Origin: Limivivens sp034101475
GTDB taxonomy: Bacteria; Bacillota; Clostridia; Lachnospirales; Lachnospiraceae
Length of the DNA: 27,963 nucleotides
Direction of reading: 5' to 3'
Assembly (NCBI GenBank): GCA_034101475.1
Contig: JAXEJQ010000102.1
Location: 1-27,963 of the forward strand
In this document: positions 23,121-27,963 of the stretch, in pieces
Layout: every line of letters begins with the position of its first letter
How positions within the stretch are numbered: position 1 is the first letter of the stretch
The notes under the pieces: generated by a model
The model's database searches: none
What the model saw: only the letters and a program-made list of their open reading frames with translations
Told to the model about the DNA's origin: nothing
Program-made: the position numbers and the translations under genes

Positions 23121-23806
23121 AAAATCTTTTCCTCTCTCATGCTGATATAAGTCCGGTCTCCGATAATCACATGATCCATCAGACTGATCCCGATCAGTTC
23201 TCCGGCTTCCATCACTCTTTTAGTCAGCAGAATATCCTCCCGGCTGGGCGTCGGATCACCGCTGGGATGATTATGTACCAGGACGATGGATACGGCCTGA
23301 TAATGCAGAGCCTCCAGAAAAATCTCCCTGGGTGAAATCAGCGCCCCTGTCACCGTACCTTTCGAAATCACTTTTTCTCCCAACAGGCGACAGCGGGTAT
23401 TCAGCATCATCAGAACGATCTGCTCCTGCCCGCTGTGCCGAAAATCCTCCATATAATAGTCCGCAATCGTGGACGGATGCTGAAAACATAATCCGGAACT
23501 GGAGGACGCCTTGGCGATTCGCCTGGACAGTTCCAGAATACACTGTATCTGTATGGCTTTTACTTTTCCGATTCCATGGATTTTCATCAGATCGTTTACG
23601 GTAAGTTGATGAAGGCCCAGCAGGCCTTTGGGAGCCGCGGACGCATTCAGTACAGACTTGGAAAGCTCCAGGGCAGAAATACCCTTGGCTCCTGTTCTTA
23701 AGATAACCGCCAGAAGTTCTGCGTCTGTGAGCGACCGGGTGCCAAAAAGCAGAGTTTTTTCATATGGTTTTTCATCTTCAGGTAGTTGTTTCATGGTTTT
23801 GATCAT
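23111..23806 (-). CDS. radC: RadC/JAB-domain protein (UPF0758)
   Basis: This 231-residue protein has an N-terminal helix-hairpin-helix region (LTVNDLMKIHGIGKVKAIQI) after KPYEKTLLFGTRSLTDAELLAVILRTG, and a C-terminal JAMM/MPN metalloprotease-like domain with the intact motif LVHNHPSGDPTPSRED (HxH...S..D). The cellular role is unknown; the old DNA-repair assignment is not well supported. ATG 23806 has GGA 7 bases upstream; ATG 23794 is also possible. It is the first gene after the operon promoter, and radC next to mreB is a common arrangement. Confidence 0.94.
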   Translation of the reverse strand: MIKTMKQLPEDEKPYEKTLLFGTRSLTDAELLAVILRTGAKGISALELSKSVLNASAAPKGLLGLHQLTVNDLMKIHGIGKVKAIQIQCILELSRRIAKASSSSGLCFQHPSTIADYYMEDFRHSGQEQIVLMMLNTRCRLLGEKVISKGTVTGALISPREIFLEALHYQAVSIVLVHNHPSGDPTPSREDILLTKRVMEAGELIGISLMDHVIIGDRTYISMREEKILCP

Positions 23807-23862
23807 TTTCTTTTCCGACCCTCTCCCGGCTGAAAAAGAAAACAGTGTATTTCGTTCTACCC

Positions 23863-23891
23863 ATTCTACCATAAATTCAAAATAATGTATA
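23863..23891 (-). promoter_or_regulatory. Promoter of the radC-mre-min-rodA operon
   Basis: On the minus strand TATACA (complement of 23886-23891), a 17-bp spacer and TAGAAT (complement of 23863-23868) are present, preceded by an extended -10 TGG. Transcription would start near 23855, about 50 nt upstream of radC. Genes down to 13014 follow on the same strand with small gaps or overlaps, except for the rodA-mgsA gap. Confidence 0.6.
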
Positions 23892-23925
23892 CTCTTTAGA
23901 ATCTTAAATTTTTTTTATCAACCCG

Positions 23926-23946
23926 AAAAGGAAGCCTTAACCTCCC
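23926..23946 (-). terminator. Weak terminator after the flavoprotein operon
   Basis: On the minus strand GGGAG, a 7-base loop and CTTCC (one G-T pair) are followed by TTTT directly after the oxidoreductase stop. The stem is only 5 bp, so termination may be leaky. Confidence 0.3.
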
Positions 23947-25533
23947 TCAGTTCGGCCGGAAACGCCGGATCAGGGCTTCTGCGGTTTTAATCCCGTCCAT
24001 GGCTGCGGAAGTGATTCCGCCGGCATATCCCGCACCCTCTCCGCAGGGATAAAGGCCGGCAATGCTGCTTTCCAGGGACTCTCCCCGCAAAATCCGTACA
24101 GGGGATGAGGTACGGCTCTCCACACCGGAAAGTACCGCATCCGGCCTGTCAAAGCCCCGGATCATACGCCCGCAGTCCAGAATCCCCTCTGTAAGAGAAG
24201 CAGCCAGCGATTCCGGGAAGCAGCTCCGGACATCCGAAAGCTCCCATTGTCCACGGATGGACGGCAGAACCTCTCCCAGACCGGTGCTCTTTCTTCCGGA
24301 ACAGAAATCCCCCAGAAGCTGCACCGGTACCTTCCCTCCGGCTGCCTGGTAAGCCAGACGCTCCAGCCTCCGCTGAAATTCCATCCCGGCAAGCACATGC
24401 TCTGATCCGAAATCTGTCGGGGAAACGGTGACAACCATGGCACTGTTGGCATTCCTGCCATCCCTGGCATGGCAGCTCATTCCGTTGACTGCCAGCCGCC
24501 CCTGTTCGGAGGAAGCATTTACCACGTAGCCCCCCGGGCACATGCAGAAGGAATAAACCCCTCTCCCGTTTTCCAGATTCCGGGTCAGCTTATAGTCTGC
24601 TGCCGGCAGCTGTTCTCCCCTGGGCTGCCCGTACTGGGACAGATCGATCATCTCCTGAGGATGCTCGATCCGCACACCCACCGCAAAGGGTTTCTGCTCC
24701 ATACAGATGGGCTTTCGGGAAAGCATTTCAAAGGTATCCCGGGCACTGTGGCCGATGGCAAGGACCAGAACCTGGCAGTCCATACGCTCCGCGCCATTGA
24801 GTTCCACTGCGGAAAGGGCACCGTCCTTCAGAAAAAGATCCGTCAGACAGGTACGAAAACGGATTTCTCCGCCAAGGAACAGAATCTCTTTTCGGATATT
24901 TTTTACCACCGTGCGCAGGATATCCGTGCCGATATGCGGTTTATTCAGATAGAGAATCTCCTCCGGCGCTCCGGCTTCCACAAAGCTTTTCAGCACATAA
25001 TAATTCCGTCCGGATACATCCTTCACAGCCGTATTCAGCTTACCGTCCGAAAAGGTTCCTGCGCCTCCCTCCCCGAACTGGACATTGGAGAAAGGATCCA
25101 GAATTCCCGTCTGCCAGAAAGCATCCACCTTCTCCCGACGTGTGTCCACATCCTCGCCCCTTTCCAGCAGAAGGGGACGATAGCCCATGCGGGAAAGCAC
25201 CAGGCCGCAGAACAGGCCGGCCGGCCCCGTTCCCACAATGACAGGACGCACACGGAGCTTTTCCGTCCCCGCCTGGGGGTATTCATAACCCCTGGGTTCC
25301 GCAGCAGCCAGCCCCGGCTTTTTCTTCTTTAAAATACGGCTCTGGTTCTTAACCTGGGCATCAATGACATAACTGTAAAAAAGCCTGGGCTTTTTCCTGG
25401 CATCCAGAGATTTTTTCCGGATTTCAAAAGAGATCAGCTCAGACTCCGTAACGGAAAGAGCCGCCAGGACAGCCCGGCGCAGCTCCTGCTCGGTATGGCC
25501 GCATGGCAGCTTTAACTGTTGAATTCGAATCAT
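23947..25533 (-). CDS. FAD-dependent oxidoreductase (NAD(P)/FAD-binding)
   Basis: This 528-residue flavoprotein has an N-terminal domain of about 90 residues (MIRIQQLKLPCGH ... VIDAQVKNQ) and then a Rossmann FAD-binding motif VIVGTGPAGLFCGLVLSRMG. GGAGTFSDGKLNT, VLAIGHSARDTFEML, MCPGGYVVNASSE and a C-terminal LYPCGEGAGYAGGITSAAMDG are further hallmarks of the uncharacterised FAD-dependent dehydrogenase family common in Firmicutes. The substrate is unknown. ATG 25533 is used because the frame upstream of it only shadows the preceding gene, which it overlaps by 4 bp (ATGA-type coupling). Confidence 0.9.
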   Translation of the reverse strand: MIRIQQLKLPCGHTEQELRRAVLAALSVTESELISFEIRKKSLDARKKPRLFYSYVIDAQVKNQSRILKKKKPGLAAAEPRGYEYPQAGTEKLRVRPVIVGTGPAGLFCGLVLSRMGYRPLLLERGEDVDTRREKVDAFWQTGILDPFSNVQFGEGGAGTFSDGKLNTAVKDVSGRNYYVLKSFVEAGAPEEILYLNKPHIGTDILRTVVKNIRKEILFLGGEIRFRTCLTDLFLKDGALSAVELNGAERMDCQVLVLAIGHSARDTFEMLSRKPICMEQKPFAVGVRIEHPQEMIDLSQYGQPRGEQLPAADYKLTRNLENGRGVYSFCMCPGGYVVNASSEQGRLAVNGMSCHARDGRNANSAMVVTVSPTDFGSEHVLAGMEFQRRLERLAYQAAGGKVPVQLLGDFCSGRKSTGLGEVLPSIRGQWELSDVRSCFPESLAASLTEGILDCGRMIRGFDRPDAVLSGVESRTSSPVRILRGESLESSIAGLYPCGEGAGYAGGITSAAMDGIKTAEALIRRFRPN

Positions 25534-26753
25534 TCTTTTTTCACTCCCGCATATATTCCTGCAATCGCACCGGTGCTCCAGGCCCACTGCAGGTTATCGC
25601 CGCCGCAGGGGCCATCTGCATCCAGGAGTTCACCTGTCAGATAAATCCCCGGGGCAATTTTTGATTCCATGGTTTCCGTATTCACTTCCGAAAGAGGCAC
25701 CCCTCCGCTGCAGCACTGAGCTGCCTCAAAGGATTTGGAGCCGCAGACCTCCAGACAGATAGCCCCGGAAGCCTCCAGAATCCGGGAAATACTTTCCCCG
25801 GAAGCCGGCTGGCCGTTTTTTGCTCCGCTTCGCCGGATCAGAAAAGGCACCAGTTTTTTGGAAAAGAGTCCGGCAAACAGCTCTTCGTTTGTTTTTCCCG
25901 GACAGCGCTCCAGGGAGCGGAGCATACGCTCCCTGATTTTTCCGCGGTCCAGACCATCCAGAAGATCCAGACGAACCGTGGCTTTTTTCCCTTCCGCCAG
26001 GGCGCAGACCGCATACCGGCTCAGCTGAAAAACAACAATACCGGAAATGCCGTAGCCGGTCCACTGCAGCTCCCCTTCCGCTTCATAAACAGCTTTTTCC
26101 GGTTCCGTCTGCAGCGTCACTTTCGCATGGCAGCGGACGCCTTCCAGGGAGCGGATATCCTGATCCCGTATTTTTAAGGGAACCAGTGCAGGAAGCGGCC
26201 TGCGGATCCCATGTCCAAGAGCTTCCGCCAGAGCGTATCCGCTTCCGTCAGAGCCTGTCAGCGGCGCTGCCTTGCTGCCGCAGGCCAGAATGACCCGGTC
26301 AGCTTCGTAGCTCCAGGTCTCGGTGACAACCTTCCAGTGTGTTCCTTCTCTTTCGATTGCAGCAGCTTTTTCCCTGCATTTGATCTTCACTTTTCTCCTG
26401 GCAGCTTCCGCCAGCAGAATCTCCAGTACTGACGAGGCCTGGCCGGAAACCGGATACACGCAGCCATCCTGCTTTTCCTGAGTGAAAAGGCCGAAGGAGG
26501 CAAAATCATCCAGCGTTTTCTCCGGCGGATACTGTGCCAGAACAGCCCGGACCGCCCTGGGATCGCCGCCCCGGTAAATACCGGGGGTTCCGGCAAAACG
26601 GTTCGTCAGATTGCAGCGCCCGTTTCCGGTGGTCAGAAGCTTTTTCCCGGGCTTTTCCATGGATTCCAGAACCGTCACCCGGGCCCCTGAAGCAGCTGCG
26701 AAGATCGCAGCCATCAGGCCGGAAGCTCCGGCTCCGATTACAACTACCTGCAT
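25530..26753 (-). CDS. HI0933/BaiN-family flavoprotein
   Basis: This 407-residue FAD-dependent oxidoreductase has the N-terminal dinucleotide motif VVVIGAGASGLMAAIFAAAS, the family signature GKKLLTTGNGRCNLTN (about 35-50), CGSKAAPLTGSDGSGYALAE in the middle and a C-terminal GGVPLSEVNTETMESK, LTGELLDADGPCGGDNLQWA. HI0933/YhiN/BaiN proteins include a bile-acid 3-dehydro-4-reductase candidate, but most have unknown substrates, so no reaction is assigned. ATG 26753 has AGGAG 5 bases upstream; an in-frame GTG 26771 lies upstream of that site. It is 14 bp after the PLP gene. Confidence 0.92.
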   Translation of the reverse strand: MQVVVIGAGASGLMAAIFAAASGARVTVLESMEKPGKKLLTTGNGRCNLTNRFAGTPGIYRGGDPRAVRAVLAQYPPEKTLDDFASFGLFTQEKQDGCVYPVSGQASSVLEILLAEAARRKVKIKCREKAAAIEREGTHWKVVTETWSYEADRVILACGSKAAPLTGSDGSGYALAEALGHGIRRPLPALVPLKIRDQDIRSLEGVRCHAKVTLQTEPEKAVYEAEGELQWTGYGISGIVVFQLSRYAVCALAEGKKATVRLDLLDGLDRGKIRERMLRSLERCPGKTNEELFAGLFSKKLVPFLIRRSGAKNGQPASGESISRILEASGAICLEVCGSKSFEAAQCCSGGVPLSEVNTETMESKIAPGIYLTGELLDADGPCGGDNLQWAWSTGAIAGIYAGVKKE

Positions 26754-26767
26754 ATGCGCTCCTTCCT

Positions 26768-27963
26768 TCACAGCTCCACAATCCCTGCTTCCGTCAGCTT
26801 CTGCAGAGCCATCAGGATACCAAGCTTCGCGTGAGGCCAGGTAAGTCCTCCCTGAAAATACACAGCATAGGGCGGCTTAATGGGACCGTCCGCACTCAGT
26901 TCAATGGAAGATCCCTGAACAAAGGCTCCTGCTGCCATAATCACATCACTATCATATCCCGGCATGGCCCAGGGCTCCGGCGTCACATAGCTGTCCACCG
27001 GCGCAGCTGCCTGGATTCCCTTACAGAAAGCGATCACGCCCTCCGGCCTTCCAAACTCCACAGCCTGAATGATATCATGACGGCTTTCCCTCCCGTTTGG
27101 AACAACGGGAAAGCCCAGTTTTTCAAAAATATTCGCTGCAAAAATCGCGCCCTTCAGCGCAGCATTCACCACAGTCGGCGCCAGAAAAAGTCCCTGATAG
27201 AAGGATTTATTCACCCCAAGGCTGGCGCCTACCTCCCGTCCCAGCCCCGGAGTGGTCAGACGGAACGCCGCATTTTCAATGCATTCCCTGGTTCCGGCAA
27301 TATATCCGCCGATGGGAGCCAGGCCGCCGCCCGGGTTCTTAATCAGAGATCCTACCACCATATCCGCCCCCACATCAGAGGGTTCCGTGGTTTCCACAAA
27401 TTCACCGTAACAGTTATCGACCATGCAGACCAGATCCCTGCGGACTGCCTTCACACAGGCGATGGCTTCCCCGATTTTCGCCACAGACAGGGTCGGCCGG
27501 GTCTGATAGCCTTTGGACCGCTGAATCGCCACCAGCCTGGTTTTCGGCGTAATGGCAGAGCGGATCCCGTCGAAGTCAAAGTTTCCGTCCGGCAGCAGAT
27601 CCACCTGCCGGTAAGTGACGCCGTATTCCGCCAGAGAGCCTTTGGAGGGCCGGATCCCGATCACCTCTTCCAGCGTATCATAGGGTTTGCCCGAAATACT
27701 CAAAAGCTCGTCTCCCGGACGAAGATTTCCGGAGAGCGCAACGCCCAGGGCATGGGTTCCGCAGGTAATCTGGGGACGGACCAGCGCTGCTTCCGTATGA
27801 AAAACAGAAGCATAAACATCTTCCAGGGTATCCCGTCCGATATCATTATAGCCATAGCCGCTGGTGGATCCCAGATGTTCCATGCTGACCCGGTTCTTCT
27901 GCATGGCTCCGATGACCTTCAGCTGATTGTATTCCGTTGTTTCATCCAGGGCATCGAAACGCT
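26768..27963 (-). CDS. Methionine gamma-lyase family PLP protein, 5' end outside window
   Basis: The frame is open to the window edge: residues RFDALDETTEYNQLKVIGAM precede the first internal Met codon at 27904. About 398 residues are visible of a family of roughly 420-430. It belongs to the fold-type I PLP enzymes of the aluminium-resistance/methionine-gamma-lyase-like family (YnbB). Visible hallmarks are STSGYGYNDIGRD, ALVRPQITCGTHALGVAL, the Asp of MVDNCYGEF and the Schiff-base lysine in VVGSLIKNPGGGLAP. The substrate is unproven. It is upstream of and close to the BaiN-type gene (14-bp gap), so the three genes of this block are probably one operon. Confidence 0.92.
   Translation of the reverse strand, partial: RFDALDETTEYNQLKVIGAMQKNRVSMEHLGSTSGYGYNDIGRDTLEDVYASVFHTEAALVRPQITCGTHALGVALSGNLRPGDELLSISGKPYDTLEEVIGIRPSKGSLAEYGVTYRQVDLLPDGNFDFDGIRSAITPKTRLVAIQRSKGYQTRPTLSVAKIGEAIACVKAVRRDLVCMVDNCYGEFVETTEPSDVGADMVVGSLIKNPGGGLAPIGGYIAGTRECIENAAFRLTTPGLGREVGASLGVNKSFYQGLFLAPTVVNAALKGAIFAANIFEKLGFPVVPNGRESRHDIIQAVEFGRPEGVIAFCKGIQAAAPVDSYVTPEPWAMPGYDSDVIMAAGAFVQGSSIELSADGPIKPPYAVYFQGGLTWPHAKLGILMALQKLTEAGIVEL

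Overview
The window looks like chromosomal DNA of a Clostridia bacterium, most likely family Lachnospiraceae (Blautia/Mediterraneibacter-like). The reasons are the gene order radC-mreBCD-PBP2-minCDE-rodA-mgsA, a sepF/ylm cell-division cluster that runs on into aroB, lspA and an RluA-family synthase, Gram-positive ribosome binding sites (AGGAGG), and several GTG or TTG starts. No rRNA, tRNA, CRISPR array, riboswitch or intact insertion sequence was seen.

Layout. Positions 1-1195 (+) hold the 3' end of an unrecognised, AT-richer gene. A small coiled-coil/HTH protein (1306-1635, -) follows, and then about 490 bp without genes that is full of repeats: 12-bp iterons, a 24-bp dyad and an array of 16/17-bp tandem repeats. 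These repeats lead into a tyrosine recombinase (2126-3190, +) that overlaps a MATE exporter by 4 bp. A long hairpin near 4630 closes this part. On the minus strand come dtd with a cytidylate-kinase-like gene, and then a seven-gene operon read from 11992 down to 5909: HlyD-like adaptor, yggS, sepF, ylmH, aroB, lspA, RluA-family synthase. A DUF378 membrane protein (12104-12322, +) is transcribed divergently from it. A small P-loop protein with its own promoter and terminator lies at 12517-12936.

The right half is a rod-shape and division-site operon on the minus strand, read from about 23855 down to 13014. Its genes are radC, a divergent mreB, mreC, mreD, a PBP2 with a very large insertion, minC, a possible 41-residue ORF, minD, minE, rodA, a methylglyoxal-synthase homologue lacking its catalytic Asp, and a D,D-carboxypeptidase. 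Together these cover the elongasome (MreBCD, RodA, PBP2), placement of the division septum (Min) and peptidoglycan trimming. The last block (23947 to the window edge) is a three-gene minus-strand run: a methionine-gamma-lyase-family PLP protein (5' end outside the window), a BaiN/HI0933-type flavoprotein and a second FAD-dependent oxidoreductase.

The parts least explained by known biology are the repeat-rich HTH/recombinase/MATE block, the MgsA homologue with Ile in place of the catalytic Asp, a MinE without the usual hydrophobic N-terminus, the PBP2 insertion of about 245 residues, and a structured 70-80 bp element between rodA and mgsA.
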